From contig JADJXT010000002.1 in NCBI GenBank assembly GCA_016720115.1, positions 620,001-684,000 of the forward strand: DNA of 64,000 nucleotides, read 5' to 3'. The position numbers and the translations under genes are program-made. Each line of letters begins with the position of its first letter. Within the stretch, counting starts at the first letter, position 1. The stretch is from Sphingomonadales bacterium. Lineage in GTDB: Bacteria; Pseudomonadota; Alphaproteobacteria; Sphingomonadales; Sphingomonadaceae. The notes below the pieces were generated by a model. It ran no database searches. It saw only the letters and a list, made by a program, of their open reading frames with translations, and was not told where the DNA came from. Below are positions 18,078 to 28,607 of this stretch, piece by piece.

Positions 18078-19309
18078 GACAATATCCCATTGGCTTTTTG
18101 TATTTTTCTTGCATTGATCTGGCGCAAACGGCCTTTTGCCTTTTCAGCAGCCAGCAATGCAGCAAATGCTGCACGGCGAACCGGGCCGCCGATGGCAACC
18201 GAATAGCGACCGATCGCACGTCGGCCGGACCAGATACTGTCGATCATCGGATGATCCTGCGCCGCGCAGCTATCGCACCAAAATATCCCCTCACGTTCCA
18301 GCAGAGCCAAATTGTGGATCTGCAGCAATACGCCCGGCGAGAAACGGGCATAGTCTTCATCAAACGCGGTCTTGAACGAGAAGGCCCCCGGTGGAGTCAG
18401 AAAGTTGGCCAGCATCGCGATTGCGCGACCATCGAGGCGCAACGCCAGCAACTCCAGCTTTCCTTCGCGTGCTGCGCCGTGGAGCGCACCACGAAACAGG
18501 TTGCGCGTGCTATCCGCGCAATCCAGCGCGGAGCCATTGCCCCCCTTCCAGCCGCATCGTTCGAGCGCGAGAAATTCGTCTATCCAGCCATCCAGCCCTT
18601 CGCGACCATCGGTCCGCTCAAACTCCAATTGTCCCAATTCGGCCAACCGGTTCTGCTGCCGCCGCAACTCCTTGCGCTTCTTGCCGCGCATCGTCGCTTC
18701 CAGATAGGCCTCCGGCGATAGCCCGCGTTCAAGCAGGGCGCGCTGCTCACTGTGAACCTGTGCGCCGCGACGACCTGACGCTGTACAATAAGCCAGCAAT
18801 GATCGAGCGACCGGCCCGCCATCGTTCAACCCAGCCAAGTGCAGAAATGCAGCGCCAGAATTGGACGCGTCCAGCCAATTCAGCAGCGCGCCCCAGAATT
18901 GAGCTTCGCAGCCAGGACGCACCAGCGGTGTTCCGAGAAATGCGTTGTGGTTCAGCCAGTTCTGGGCATGTGCGATCGGGAGGCCCGCATAGCGCCCTTG
19001 CCATATCAAGGGCATCACACCGATCACCCCCCCATCGCGAACTATTGCAAGGCGAACATCGGCACCGTCAACTACATTGATGGCAGCTTCGAAATACCAA
19101 CGTTCGGCGAAGGGGTTGGGCTCAGACGCACTGGTGGCCAAAGCATCCCATTCAACCGCCAAATCAGCATTGATCAACGCTTCGGCAAGCGGCAGCAGTT
19201 CGACAGCAGCACCGGGCAGCGCAGAAAAAGCGATACCGCTTCCTGCCATCATATTCACAACGCTTTGCCCTGCACTCATTGCGCCATTCTGCTCCTGAAA
19301 GAGAAGCAT
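18074..19309 (-). CDS. GNAT-family acyltransferase, BioF2/CelD-like
   Basis: 411 residues if the first ATG is used; ATGs at 19279 and 19252 are alternatives. The pattern MRGKKRKELRRQQNRL, then LLALRLDGRAIAM and SFKTAFDEDYARFSPG is that of the BioF2-like acetyltransferase domain (related to FemAB and CelD). These enzymes transfer acyl or aminoacyl groups in polysaccharide or envelope synthesis. The substrate is not deducible. Co-encoded with the JmjC-like protein. Confidence 0.78.
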   Translation of the reverse strand: MLLFQEQNGAMSAGQSVVNMMAGSGIAFSALPGAAVELLPLAEALINADLAVEWDALATSASEPNPFAERWYFEAAINVVDGADVRLAIVRDGGVIGVMPLIWQGRYAGLPIAHAQNWLNHNAFLGTPLVRPGCEAQFWGALLNWLDASNSGAAFLHLAGLNDGGPVARSLLAYCTASGRRGAQVHSEQRALLERGLSPEAYLEATMRGKKRKELRRQQNRLAELGQLEFERTDGREGLDGWIDEFLALERCGWKGGNGSALDCADSTRNLFRGALHGAAREGKLELLALRLDGRAIAMLANFLTPPGAFSFKTAFDEDYARFSPGVLLQIHNLALLEREGIFWCDSCAAQDHPMIDSIWSGRRAIGRYSVAIGGPVRRAAFAALLAAEKAKGRLRQINARKIQKANGILS

Positions 19310-19407
19310 GGGTTAGTCAAAAGTGGCAAAGATTAAGTGAACGGCGAGCAATCGACAAATTGGGCCGACGCAGGACACCCGCGCCGCCCCATATTGCATA
19401 TCCAATT

Positions 19408-21471
19408 TTAATTGGCGGAAGCCTTTATCGACACCGGCAATTCCTTGTCCGGATCGCTGGCAATATAAGCCGGATTAAAGCGCCGCAGCCAGTTTTCCGC
19501 CTCGACCAGCCACTCGATGTGAACATCCTCGTAAGGGAGATTGTGCGTTCCCTTTTTCTGCTCGACATAGCGGAAATCCACGCCTTCTTTTTTCCCCGAA
19601 CCCTTCAGCCGACCAACAAGTGTTCGCGATTGTTCGATCGGGATGCGCGCATCGCGGAGCCCGGCGACGATCAGGATCGGCGACCATTTGCCATCGGTAT
19701 TGCGTGCCGATGAAATGCCTTCAGGATCGTCGGAGGTATCCTGGAATTTGGCGCTGAACGAGCTCAGATTGGCCTCATCCCAACGATTCATCATCGACAT
19801 GTCATACACACCCGCGCCCGCAATCGCACATCGCCAAAGGTCGGGGTCGCGTTGCGCGCCTCTCGCCGTAGCGTAGCCGCCATAGGACCAACCCATGATG
19901 CAGGCGCGGCTCTTGTCGATCAGTCCGGTCTGCGAAAACCAACTGACCACATCGTTGAGATCGTCTTGCATGCGCTTGCCATAGCCGTTCGGCTTTCGGC
20001 CCTCTTTCACAAATTCACGGCCATAACCGCCCGATCCGCGATAATTTGGCTGGATGACGACATAACCCAGTTCGGCCATCGCCTGGTGCCATGGAAAGAA
20101 ACCAAATTCTTCCTGATCGCGGATACCGAATGGTCCGCCATGCGGCATCACGACCACCGGAAGATTCTTCCGGTTGGCACGGTGGCGCGGGTAAGTAACA
20201 ACAGCCTCAATCTCCATCCCGTCCGATGCCTTGTAACGGATCGAATCCATGGGATTCATTTCCATATCCTTGAGAACCGGGTGATAATGCCCCAGCAGAT
20301 TGAGCTTTCCGCTCTCGGTATCGAAAAGATAATAAGACCCCGGCTGATGCGCCTTGCCGGCGAATACCACAATTTTCGTGACAGCGTCATTTGTCGAGCC
20401 CAGCACAACATTGCCCTTGCCGAACTGTTCTTCCAGCAGTCGCTGGATCTCGGCTCGGCGCCCGTCAAACCAGCGCGTCTTGTCCCTTGTGGTGGTATAG
20501 GCAACCCCGGCGAGCTGATTGTCATCATCGTTGGCGATCACGCCCCCAACGTCATAGCTTTTCAAGCCAAAGACGGGCTCGCCGACCACTTCCATCGTTT
20601 TCATGTTGATCTTGTAGACCTTGCGAAAGCCATCCTTGTTGCTGGTCGCATAGGCCATGTCGGGTTCGTCGAGGAAAATTGACGGGTAAATTTGCGTACC
20701 GGTGAATGAGGTGTCGGCCACATTCTGCACGGTGTTGAATGCCCCATTCGCGTCGGAGCGATACATCAGCCGTTGCTTGCCGCTTCCGCGGTCGCTGCCG
20801 GCACCCGCGCGAACGACGCCTTTGCCATCAACAAACCATCCAGTAACCTCCACATTGGGCCGCTGAACGATTTTATACTTCCCGGTGATCACATTGACCT
20901 CGATCACCTCGGGATTGCCTTTATAGTCGCGGTCCTTGATCGTATCCCGCTGAATCAGGATCGTTTCTTTCTCGTCATCGACATAGAGAATGTCGGAGGC
21001 ATCGGCTCCGGCATTTTCCCAGGCGATCGGTGTCATCTTGCCGGTTTCTATGTTGTAGGCAGCCAGTCTCTGCAGATCGCCGCGCTGACCGTTGATATTC
21101 TCGCGCGATGCCAATGTAACGACAATTGTCTTGTTTCCAACCCAGCGCCAGGAACTGACCATCCTGTCACCAGCCTCGCGAAATTCTTCCGCCTGGACAA
21201 AGAAGTTCGGTTTCCCTCCTGGTATGTTCAAGTCGAGCCAGCCTAGATTGTCTGTGCCGTCCCTGGACATCATTACTGCCAGCTTGGACCCATCGGGCGA
21301 AAGTCGCGGCGATCGCATGAACGGGCGTTTGCCGAATACGGCCGTTTCGACACGCCCGTTGGAAACAAGAATCTCGCTGCCACTTGCCTGGCCAGCATTT
21401 GCAAAAGCGGCATTGCTTGTGAAAGCAGTGGCGACCGACAATAGCAGTGCCAGCTTCTTGAATTTCGTCAT
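19408..21471 (-). CDS. Secreted S9 family (acylaminoacyl-) peptidase
   Basis: 687 residues from the ATG at 21471, behind GGAG; the open frame extends upstream without a site. A signal peptide (LLLSVATAFTSNAAFA) leads to a periplasmic location. The N-terminal half is a beta-propeller, the C-terminal ~250 residues an alpha/beta-hydrolase. The likely triad is S529 in GWSYGG, D607 in GLRDARIP and H643 in KGTHNLP. The propeller should restrict access to short peptides. Not obviously linked to its neighbours. Confidence 0.9.
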   Translation of the reverse strand: MTKFKKLALLLSVATAFTSNAAFANAGQASGSEILVSNGRVETAVFGKRPFMRSPRLSPDGSKLAVMMSRDGTDNLGWLDLNIPGGKPNFFVQAEEFREAGDRMVSSWRWVGNKTIVVTLASRENINGQRGDLQRLAAYNIETGKMTPIAWENAGADASDILYVDDEKETILIQRDTIKDRDYKGNPEVIEVNVITGKYKIVQRPNVEVTGWFVDGKGVVRAGAGSDRGSGKQRLMYRSDANGAFNTVQNVADTSFTGTQIYPSIFLDEPDMAYATSNKDGFRKVYKINMKTMEVVGEPVFGLKSYDVGGVIANDDDNQLAGVAYTTTRDKTRWFDGRRAEIQRLLEEQFGKGNVVLGSTNDAVTKIVVFAGKAHQPGSYYLFDTESGKLNLLGHYHPVLKDMEMNPMDSIRYKASDGMEIEAVVTYPRHRANRKNLPVVVMPHGGPFGIRDQEEFGFFPWHQAMAELGYVVIQPNYRGSGGYGREFVKEGRKPNGYGKRMQDDLNDVVSWFSQTGLIDKSRACIMGWSYGGYATARGAQRDPDLWRCAIAGAGVYDMSMMNRWDEANLSSFSAKFQDTSDDPEGISSARNTDGKWSPILIVAGLRDARIPIEQSRTLVGRLKGSGKKEGVDFRYVEQKKGTHNLPYEDVHIEWLVEAENWLRRFNPAYIASDPDKELPVSIKASAN

Positions 21472-21570
21472 GGAATACTCCCCAGTTTCTATGCCAACAG
21501 CTATAGTGCCGGGGACAGCGGGGGCAAGGTGCCAGACCGCGATGACAACGTAAATTTCGACGAACAACGC

Positions 21571-21602
21571 ACTAAAAACCCCGCCGGATCGCTCCGGCGG
21601 GG
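21571..21602 (-). terminator. Intrinsic terminator of hppA
   Basis: CCCCGCCGG and CCGGCGGGG form a perfect 9-bp stem around a 6-base loop (21579-21602). On the minus strand it is followed by a short T run (complement of 21574-21578). It lies 26 bases beyond the hppA stop. Confidence 0.85.
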
Positions 21603-21627
21603 TCATTTTTACTTATGATTGCCTGGA

Positions 21628-23724
21628 TCAGACAGCGCCGTGCGCCAGCGCTGCGAGCAGCAGCAGGGCGACGATGTTGGTGATCTTGATCATCGGGTTC
21701 ACGGCGGGGCCAGCGGTATCCTTGTACGGATCGCCAACGGTATCGCCGGTCACGGCTGCCTTGTGGGCTTCCGAACCCTTGCCGCCATGATTGCCGTCCT
21801 CGATGAACTTCTTGGCATTGTCCCATGCGCCGCCACCCGAGGTCATCGAGATGGCAACGAACAGGCCGCCGACAATCACGCCGAGCAGCAGCGCGCCGAG
21901 AGCGGCAAAGCCCTCTGCCTGGCCTGCAACAGCCGTGATGATGAAGTATACCGCGATCGGGGCAAGCACCGGCAGCAGCGACGGAATGATCATTTCCTTG
22001 ATCGCCGCCTTGGTGACGAGGTCAACCGTGCGTGCATAGTTCGGCTTCGACTTGAAGGTCATGATGCCCGGATCGTTGGCGAACTGGTCGCGCACGTCCT
22101 TCACCACTTCGCCAGCCGCGCGGCCCACAGCGGTCATGCCCATCGCGCCGAAGAGGTACGGCAGAAGCGCGCCGAGCAGCAGCCCGACGATGACATAGGG
22201 GTTTTCAAGACTGAAATTGACCGTCAGGTTCGGGAAGAACTCGCGAAGGTCGGTGGTGTAGGCTGCGAACAGCACCAGCGCGGCAAGACCGGCCGAACCG
22301 ATGGCATAGCCCTTGGTCACGGCCTTGGTGGTGTTGCCCACGGCGTCGAGCAGGTCGGTCTTTTCACGAACACTGTCGTCCAGACCGGCCATTTCGGCGA
22401 TACCGCCTGCGTTGTCTGTCACCGGACCATAAGCGTCGAGCGCGACGACCATGCCCGCAAGCGCCAGCATCGCGGTGGCACCAAAGGCGATGCCGATCAC
22501 GCCAGCAAGCTGGTAAGCGATGATGATGCCTGCGCAGATCACGACGGTCGGCATCGCGGTCGATTCAAGGCTGATCGCCAGCCCCTGGATGACGTTGGTA
22601 CCGTGGCCGGTTTCCGAAGCCTTGGCGATCGACCGCACCGGGCGATAGTTGGTGCCGGTGTAATATTCGGTGATCCAGATGATCAGGCCGGTGATGATCA
22701 GGCCGAGCAGCGAGCAGTAGAACAGCGTGCGGCCTGTATATCCGCCCACATCTGCTTCCATGCCGCCCATGGCGTGACTGATCGCAAACCAGATCGCCGG
22801 GACCGAAAGCACGGCAGTCACAAGGAAGCCCTTGTACATCGCACCCATCACATTGGTGCCACCGCCCAGACGGACGAAATAGGTACCGATGATCGAGGTG
22901 ACGACGCACACGCCGCCGATGAGGAGCGGAAGGCTCATCAGGTTCAGCAGCAATGCACTGTCGGTTACGCCCTTCACCAGCAGCGCGATGAGGACCATCG
23001 TTGCGCCAACGGTGACGACATAGGTTTCGAACAGGTCGGCGGCCATACCGGCGCAGTCGCCGACATTGTCACCGACGTTATCGGCGATCACCGCCGGGTT
23101 GCGTGGGTCGTCCTCGGGAATGCCCGCCTCGACCTTGCCGACAAGGTCGGCACCGACGTCGGCAGCCTTGGTGAAGATACCGCCGCCGAGGCGCGCGAAG
23201 ATCGAGATCAGTGATGCGCCGAAGGCCAATGCAACCAGTGCGTCAACCACCTGGCGGCTGTTGGCAGCGAGCATCGCAACATCGGTCAGGTACCAGAAGA
23301 ACACGGCAATCGCGAGCAGCGCAAGACCGGCGACGAGCATCCCGGTGATCGCACCGGCACGAAACGCCATGGTCAAGCCAGCCTGCAGGCCGGTCTGCGC
23401 GGCAGCAGCGGTACGCACGTTCGAGCGCACCGAGATGTTCATGCCGATATAGCCTGCCACACCCGAAAGCACCGCGCCGATGACGAAGCCGATCGTCGGG
23501 ATGACACCCAGGAACACAGCAACGAGTACGGCAACGACCACGCCGACGATGGCGATGGTGCGATATTGGCGTCCCAGATAGGCCTTGGCGCCTTCCTGGA
23601 TCGCGGCTGCGATTTCCTGCATTTTTTCATTGCCTGCCGAGGCGCTGAGCACCTGGCGGCTGGTGACGAAGCCGTAAACTACGGCCAAGGCACCGCAAAT
23701 AATTGCGATTAATGTCAAAGACAT
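21628..23724 (-). CDS. hppA: K+-independent proton-translocating pyrophosphatase
   Basis: 698 residues from the ATG at 23724 behind GGAAGGAA; about 16 membrane helices. Hydrolyses PPi and pumps protons out of the cytoplasm. The catalytic motifs [12 protein letters not shown] and [18 protein letters not shown] are intact. The segment [10 protein letters not shown] carries Lys and Thr at the two positions where K+-dependent enzymes have Ala and Gly/Ala, placing it in the K+-independent group. Monocistronic with its own terminator. Confidence 0.96.
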   Translation of the reverse strand: MSLTLIAIICGALAVVYGFVTSRQVLSASAGNEKMQEIAAAIQEGAKAYLGRQYRTIAIVGVVVAVLVAVFLGVIPTIGFVIGAVLSGVAGYIGMNISVRSNVRTAAAAQTGLQAGLTMAFRAGAITGMLVAGLALLAIAVFFWYLTDVAMLAANSRQVVDALVALAFGASLISIFARLGGGIFTKAADVGADLVGKVEAGIPEDDPRNPAVIADNVGDNVGDCAGMAADLFETYVVTVGATMVLIALLVKGVTDSALLLNLMSLPLLIGGVCVVTSIIGTYFVRLGGGTNVMGAMYKGFLVTAVLSVPAIWFAISHAMGGMEADVGGYTGRTLFYCSLLGLIITGLIIWITEYYTGTNYRPVRSIAKASETGHGTNVIQGLAISLESTAMPTVVICAGIIIAYQLAGVIGIAFGATAMLALAGMVVALDAYGPVTDNAGGIAEMAGLDDSVREKTDLLDAVGNTTKAVTKGYAIGSAGLAALVLFAAYTTDLREFFPNLTVNFSLENPYVIVGLLLGALLPYLFGAMGMTAVGRAAGEVVKDVRDQFANDPGIMTFKSKPNYARTVDLVTKAAIKEMIIPSLLPVLAPIAVYFIITAVAGQAEGFAALGALLLGVIVGGLFVAISMTSGGGAWDNAKKFIEDGNHGGKGSEAHKAAVTGDTVGDPYKDTAGPAVNPMIKITNIVALLLLAALAHGAV

Positions 23725-23857
23725 GGAGATTCCTTCCCCCTTTATCCCACTTTGTTTTTGCAAGCGCGCCCATATGGAAAGGGCGCAAGCCGCGCTGCTA
23801 TGCTGTGGATTAAAGGCTTAGGCAACCCTTAAAAGCCGCAGGAAACGGCCAGATGTG

Positions 23858-24775
23858 TCAATGATGTTGATAACCGAGCGAGGGGGGCAGCGGGATGCGC
23901 ACACCGGCATCAAACAGCGCCAGCCCCGAACCTTCTCCAACGCTTCCCAATGCCGTTGCGGCAATAGGAAGCGAGACGTCCGCCGGAGCTGTGAAAAGCA
24001 GTTGGTAATCGTCACCCCATGAAGCTGCCTGCAGGCGACTGTCGATGCCGTCGCCGCGCATCATCCGATAGGCAGCGCTCAGCGGGAGCGCATCGACATC
24101 GATGCGGATTTCAACCTTGCTTGCGGCGGCCATACGCCCTGCATCCAGCAACAAGCCGTCTGATATGTCCATCATCGCGGTTACGAAGGGGGCCAGCGCC
24201 TGTCCGTCGCTCAATCTTGCCACAGGCCGGTTATAGGCGGCGGAGAGTTCCTTAATGCCATCCAGTTCCGCTTCCGCAAGTTCAAAACCCGCAAGCGCAT
24301 CGCCCAGCGTGCCGGTGACAAAAAGCAGATTCCCTGCCTGCGCACCACTCCGCGCAGGAACGGGTCGATGCGTCGCTGCGCCAATAGCGGTCAATCCGAC
24401 CGATCGCTTGTCTCCACGGCTCGACACCGTATCGCCACCGAGCAAGGGCACAGCATAATGGGTCAGCACGCGTTCCAAACCCTCGGCAAAGCGCCTGTCC
24501 CAGTCGCCGTCACCGAGCATGAACCCCAGCAATACGCCCAATGGCCGCGCGCCTTTGGCGGCAAGGTCCGACAGGTTCACGGACACCAGTTTCCACGCCA
24601 CGTCAGCGGGGTCGGCCTTGTGAAGCCAGTGCACATCCTCTGCCATCATGTCGTGGGTAAGGATCAGGGTTTCGTCGCCGAGTTCAATAACGGCGGTATC
24701 GTCCAGCAGGCCGCGCGCCGCCGGATCGGACGCCATGGCGCGCATCATTTCGATGAAGGTGGATTCAGCGGTCAC
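23858..24775 (-). CDS. thiL: Thiamine-monophosphate kinase
   Basis: 305 residues. Phosphorylates TMP to thiamine diphosphate, the last step of thiamine synthesis. The N-terminal LDDTAVIE, LTHDMMAEDVHW and VNLSDLAAKGARP are the ATP/Mg-binding motifs of the AIR synthase-like fold; MDISDGLLLD is also present. It follows nusB, as is common in alphaproteobacteria, with a repeat element in the gap. Confidence 0.93.
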   Translation of the reverse strand: MTAESTFIEMMRAMASDPAARGLLDDTAVIELGDETLILTHDMMAEDVHWLHKADPADVAWKLVSVNLSDLAAKGARPLGVLLGFMLGDGDWDRRFAEGLERVLTHYAVPLLGGDTVSSRGDKRSVGLTAIGAATHRPVPARSGAQAGNLLFVTGTLGDALAGFELAEAELDGIKELSAAYNRPVARLSDGQALAPFVTAMMDISDGLLLDAGRMAAASKVEIRIDVDALPLSAAYRMMRGDGIDSRLQAASWGDDYQLLFTAPADVSLPIAATALGSVGEGSGLALFDAGVRIPLPPSLGYQHH

Positions 24776-24795
24776 ACCAATCCCTTAACCCTGTT

Positions 24796-24888
24796 TGTCA
24801 TTCCCGCGAAAGCGGGAACCCATGGCCTGATATCCAACTTTAAACCGACAGTTCAGCCCATGAATCCCCGATCAAGTCGGGGATGACA
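24796..24888. repeat. Pair of inverted REP-like palindromic units
   Basis: Unit A (24796-24825) begins TGTCATTCCCGC and ends CATGG, with a TTCCCGC/GCGGGAA hairpin. Unit B (24858-24888), read on the other strand, begins TGTCATCCCCGA and ends CATGG, with a TCCCCGA/TCGGGGA hairpin. The two are related copies in opposite orientation, a BIME-like arrangement between nusB and thiL. Dispersed repeats starting GTCATCCC are common in alphaproteobacterial genomes. Confidence 0.75.
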
Positions 24889-24908
24889 TAGTTCCAAACA
24901 TTGCCAAG

Positions 24909-25346
24909 CTAATCCCGCCGCTCCTTCGCCACGGCGTCGAGCAACCCGTTGACGAACTTGGCATCCTTCTTGTCGAAAAAGGCGTGCGCCACATCGACAT
25001 ATTCATCGATGACCGCAGCGGTCGGCACATCGGGGCGCGCCAGCAACTCATAGGTTCCGGCGCGCAGCAGTTGCAGCATGGTCTTGTCGAGACGGCCGAT
25101 TTTCCATTGTTCGCCCAGTTTGGCCTCGATCAGCGCGTCAATCTCTTCGCGGCGCGCATCGACGCCAGCGACGACATCGTCGAAAAAGTCGATATCGGCG
25201 TCGGCATATTGCGCGTCTTCAATCTCCGCGCCCAGCCGGTGCGCGTGGAATTCGGAAAGCAGGCGCGCCAGCCCGATCGATTCCATATCCATCTGGTACA
25301 GCGCCTGCACGGCGGCAAGGCGGGCGGCGGAACGGGCTTTGCTCAT
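24909..25346 (-). CDS. nusB: Transcription antitermination factor NusB
   Basis: 145 residues, all-helical. RSAARLAAVQALYQMD at the start and DKTMLQLLRAGTYELLARPDVPTAAVIDEY later are the NusB pattern. With NusE it binds boxA of rRNA leaders for antitermination. Its ATG overlaps the hisD stop (25343-25346), so hisG-hisD-nusB are translationally coupled. Confidence 0.95.
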   Translation of the reverse strand: MSKARSAARLAAVQALYQMDMESIGLARLLSEFHAHRLGAEIEDAQYADADIDFFDDVVAGVDARREEIDALIEAKLGEQWKIGRLDKTMLQLLRAGTYELLARPDVPTAAVIDEYVDVAHAFFDKKDAKFVNGLLDAVAKERRD

Positions 25347-26632
25347 AATCTCTTCCTGACGCTTTCGGCATGCGCGGGCAAGCCCTCGGCTGCGGCCAAG
25401 GCCAGCGCCGCCGGACCGATTGCCTTCAGCGCTTTCCTGTCGAGCGCGATGAAGCTGGTGCGTTTCATGAAATCGAGCACCGACAGCCCCGAGGAAAATC
25501 GCGCCCGACGTCCAGTCGGCAGCACATGGTTGGGGCCAGCGACATAATCGCCGATCGCCTCGGGCGTCATCCTCCCCAGGAAGACCGAACCGGCATGGCG
25601 CACCAGTGCGAACAGCTTTTCGGCGCGCTGGTCCTCGACCGCCAGTTCGAGATGCTCTGCGGCAAGACGGTTTACCAGCGGCATCGCGGCTTCAAGCTTG
25701 TCGACAACGATGATCGCACCGTTGGCCTGCCAGCTTTCGGTCGCAACCTTGGAGGTTGCGAGCTTCGCCAGTTGCGCATCGATTTCAGCAGCTACCTTGT
25801 CGGCGAACCCTGCATCGTCGGTGAACAGGATAGACTGGCTCGTCGGATCATGTTCCGCCTGACTGAGAAGGTCCGCCGCGATCCATTCGGGCTTGTTCTT
25901 CCCGTCGGCAACGACAACGATTTCGGACGGCCCCGCGACCATATCGATGCCGACCACGCCGTAAAGCTGTCGCTTTGCCTCTGCCACCCAAGCATTGCCG
26001 GGGCCGGTAATGACATCGACCGGCGCGATCCTGTCGGTGCCATAGGCCAGCGCCGCAATCGCCTGCGCTCCGCCCAGCCGCCAGATTTCATCGACACCCG
26101 CCAGATAGGCTGCCGCCATCACCGTGGGGTTCACGTCGCCCCTGGGGGTCGGGGTGACCATCACAAGGCGTTCGACGCCCGCAACCTTGGCGGGAATTGC
26201 ATTCATCAGCACGGACGACGGGTAAGCCGCGCGACCGCCGGGAACATATACGCCCGCAGCATCGACAGCACTCCAGCGCGCACCCAGTCGCACACCTTCC
26301 TTGTCGCGATAATCCCGATCCTTGGGGAGTTGCGCCTTATGGTAAGCCTTGATCCGCTGCGCCGCGAGTTTGAGCGCATCGCGCAATTGGGGAGCCAGCG
26401 ACAGATAGGCGGCCTTGCACTCGTCCTTCGTTATCTGCCAGCCCTGCTCGGCCAGGCTGAAGCCATCGAAGCGTTCGGTCAGTTCGAGCAATGCGACATC
26501 GCCACGCGCGCGAACATCGCGGATCGTTTGCTCGACAATGGCCGACACATCGGCTTCGGCTTCACGCCGACCGTTGACCAGTTTGTCGAACTGGCGGTCG
26601 AAATCGGGCTGGCTGGTTGAAAGCCTAAGCAT
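25343..26632 (-). CDS. hisD: Histidinol dehydrogenase
   Basis: 429 residues from the ATG at 26632, overlapping hisG by 8 bases; the longer open frame upstream lies in hisG. Oxidises histidinol to histidine with two NAD+ and zinc. Family marks: [42 protein letters not shown], and a C-terminal [14 protein letters not shown]. Confidence 0.96.
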   Translation of the reverse strand: MLRLSTSQPDFDRQFDKLVNGRREAEADVSAIVEQTIRDVRARGDVALLELTERFDGFSLAEQGWQITKDECKAAYLSLAPQLRDALKLAAQRIKAYHKAQLPKDRDYRDKEGVRLGARWSAVDAAGVYVPGGRAAYPSSVLMNAIPAKVAGVERLVMVTPTPRGDVNPTVMAAAYLAGVDEIWRLGGAQAIAALAYGTDRIAPVDVITGPGNAWVAEAKRQLYGVVGIDMVAGPSEIVVVADGKNKPEWIAADLLSQAEHDPTSQSILFTDDAGFADKVAAEIDAQLAKLATSKVATESWQANGAIIVVDKLEAAMPLVNRLAAEHLELAVEDQRAEKLFALVRHAGSVFLGRMTPEAIGDYVAGPNHVLPTGRRARFSSGLSVLDFMKRTSFIALDRKALKAIGPAALALAAAEGLPAHAESVRKRL

Positions 26633-27275
26633 CAAGTGCTGCCCTGAATTTCTCGACCAGCCCCGATACACGCTCGTCGGTCTTGAAGGCCGCACGGTTG
26701 GCAACCAGTCGCGCCGAGACTTCGGCGATCTTTTCCACCTCGACCAGACCGTTTTCCTTGAGCGTCTTGCCCGATGACACAAGGTCGACAATGCGGGTGG
26801 AAAGGCCGAGAAGCGGTGCGATTTCCATTGCGCCGTTCAGCTTCACGCACTCGGCCTGCACGCCGCGCGCAGCGAAATGCCTGCGCGTCAGATTGGGATA
26901 TTTGGTCGCAACGCGCACATGCGACCAGGAACGCGGATCGTCGGTCGCGGCGAGTTCGGCCGGTTCCGCCACCGAAATGCGGCAATGGCCGATATCCAGA
27001 TCGACCGGGGCGTAAAGCTCCGAATAGTCGAACTCGTCAATAACATCCGAACCCACAATCCCGACTTGCGCGGCACCGTGCGCCACAAAGGTCGCAACGT
27101 CGAAAGCGCGAACACGGATGATCTGCACGCCCGGATCATTGGTGGCGAACATCAGCGCGCGACTATCCTTGTCGAAAAAGGCCGCTTCGGGTTCGATTCC
27201 GGTGGCCTGCATCAGCGGCAAAGCCTCGTCGAGAATCCGTCCTTTGGGGATGGCAAAGATGATTGGCGCAGTCAT
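26625..27275 (-). CDS. hisG: ATP phosphoribosyltransferase, short form
   Basis: 216 residues. Catalyses the first step of histidine synthesis. [13 protein letters not shown] and the PRPP loop [12 protein letters not shown] are clear. It is the short HisG type, which lacks the C-terminal regulatory domain and normally works as a complex with HisZ; no hisZ is in the window. First gene of hisG-hisD-nusB. Confidence 0.95.
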   Translation of the reverse strand: MTAPIIFAIPKGRILDEALPLMQATGIEPEAAFFDKDSRALMFATNDPGVQIIRVRAFDVATFVAHGAAQVGIVGSDVIDEFDYSELYAPVDLDIGHCRISVAEPAELAATDDPRSWSHVRVATKYPNLTRRHFAARGVQAECVKLNGAMEIAPLLGLSTRIVDLVSSGKTLKENGLVEVEKIAEVSARLVANRAAFKTDERVSGLVEKFRAALDA

Positions 27276-27362
27276 TATCGGCGCGCTTTACTTGTGCGAT
27301 GCAGCAAGGGCAAGGAGTAGTGCATGTCCGACGCGATGAACTCGCCGATCATTGCGCGTCGA

Positions 27363-28598
27363 TCAACTGGCTTGATCCGGCCGGTTGAACAAGGGCGCCA
27401 TCCACGGGGCCCAGCGCTGCCAGCCGCCATGCAGTGAAAACCATTCCCACACCGCTGTGAAAACCAGCACTGCCGTAGCCGACACGCCGACGGTCAGCGG
27501 CTCCCAATGCGCGCGCCAGCCTCCCACGCCCACAGCAGCCAGGGCAAACAGCCCGAGGAAGTGTGAAAAGGGCGGAATGCGCGTACCCGATGTCACCCAT
27601 TTGAACATCTGGTTGCCGAAAAGAAACAACATCGGCCCGCCAATCGCGACCAGATTGAATGACAGTTCGCTATGGCCGATCGGATGCGCAAGCATCTTCT
27701 CGTCAGCGACCGCCGTAACCACCACACCGGCGACGATCGGGATGTGCAGATAGGTGTAGGCAGTTCGCGCGATGAGGCCGGCATTGTCGCTTTCGGCAAT
27801 CACATGCGCCCCCCGCTTCGCACCTATGTCAAAATAGATCCACCACATGGTTGCACTGCCGATAAAGCTGGAGATGAACGCGATCCATGTCGACGCATTG
27901 CGCTCCAGTTCGGCGAAGGTCGCGCCGGTCAACAGCACCGTCTCACCCAGCGCGATGATCATGAAAAGTGCGCAGCGTTCCGCCATATGCGCGCCGGAAA
28001 TATCCCAATCAGCCGCCAGCGAACGCCCATAGCCGGGCGTCCGGAACAGTGCATAGGGCCCCGCATATTCGATTCCCAACGCCACCGCCCAAAGCAAAAG
28101 ACGCACGATGTGGTCGTTAAGCGCGCCCGCGATCCAGAAAGGCAATGACATCAGGAACCAGAAGGCGATCCGGATAAAATTGCGCCGACGGTTTTCGCTG
28201 ACCCCAGCCGATGCCCAAACCATATAAAGTGTCCGGAACAACTGCATGAAAATATAGGCCAATGCGAAAAGCATACCATTGGCTTCAAAGGCCTCCGGAA
28301 TCGCCGCCGACAGTACCAGGCCCGAAGTCATCAATATGATGAGCATCAGCCGCACATGCGCACGTTCGGGATCGAGCCAGTTGGTGACCCAACTGGTGTA
28401 GATCCAGACCCACCAGACCGCGAGCAACAGCAGCAGCGTCTCCAATGCCCCCAATGGGGTCAGATGTTCCAGCAACCGGTGTGACAATTGCGTGATTGCG
28501 AAAACGAATACGAGATCGAAGAACAGCTCGATATAGGTGACCGGGCTGTGATCATGCGGGTCGCGCGTGCGAAACAGGTGCGGGCGTGGCTTGCTCAT
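27363..28598 (-). CDS. Low temperature requirement A (LtrA) family membrane protein
   Basis: 411 residues, about 10-12 membrane helices. The LtrA mark is the N-terminal TYIELFFDLVFVFAITQLSH, then WVWIYTSWVTNWLDPE and ALGETVLLTG. Described first as needed for low-temperature growth of Listeria; the biochemical function is unknown. It ends 87 bases before hisG and is not obviously part of that operon. Nine bases after the hydrolase gene start-to-stop gap, so the two may be co-transcribed. Confidence 0.88.
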   Translation of the reverse strand: MSKPRPHLFRTRDPHDHSPVTYIELFFDLVFVFAITQLSHRLLEHLTPLGALETLLLLLAVWWVWIYTSWVTNWLDPERAHVRLMLIILMTSGLVLSAAIPEAFEANGMLFALAYIFMQLFRTLYMVWASAGVSENRRRNFIRIAFWFLMSLPFWIAGALNDHIVRLLLWAVALGIEYAGPYALFRTPGYGRSLAADWDISGAHMAERCALFMIIALGETVLLTGATFAELERNASTWIAFISSFIGSATMWWIYFDIGAKRGAHVIAESDNAGLIARTAYTYLHIPIVAGVVVTAVADEKMLAHPIGHSELSFNLVAIGGPMLFLFGNQMFKWVTSGTRIPPFSHFLGLFALAAVGVGGWRAHWEPLTVGVSATAVLVFTAVWEWFSLHGGWQRWAPWMAPLFNRPDQAS

Positions 28599-28607
28599 CA
28601 GCGAGCC

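Noticed and set aside
21619..23214. Long plus-strand open frame (531 codons) opposite hppA
   Set aside because: It is antisense to strongly conserved hppA codons, His/Arg/Asp-rich without motifs, and is a by-product of high-GC codon use.
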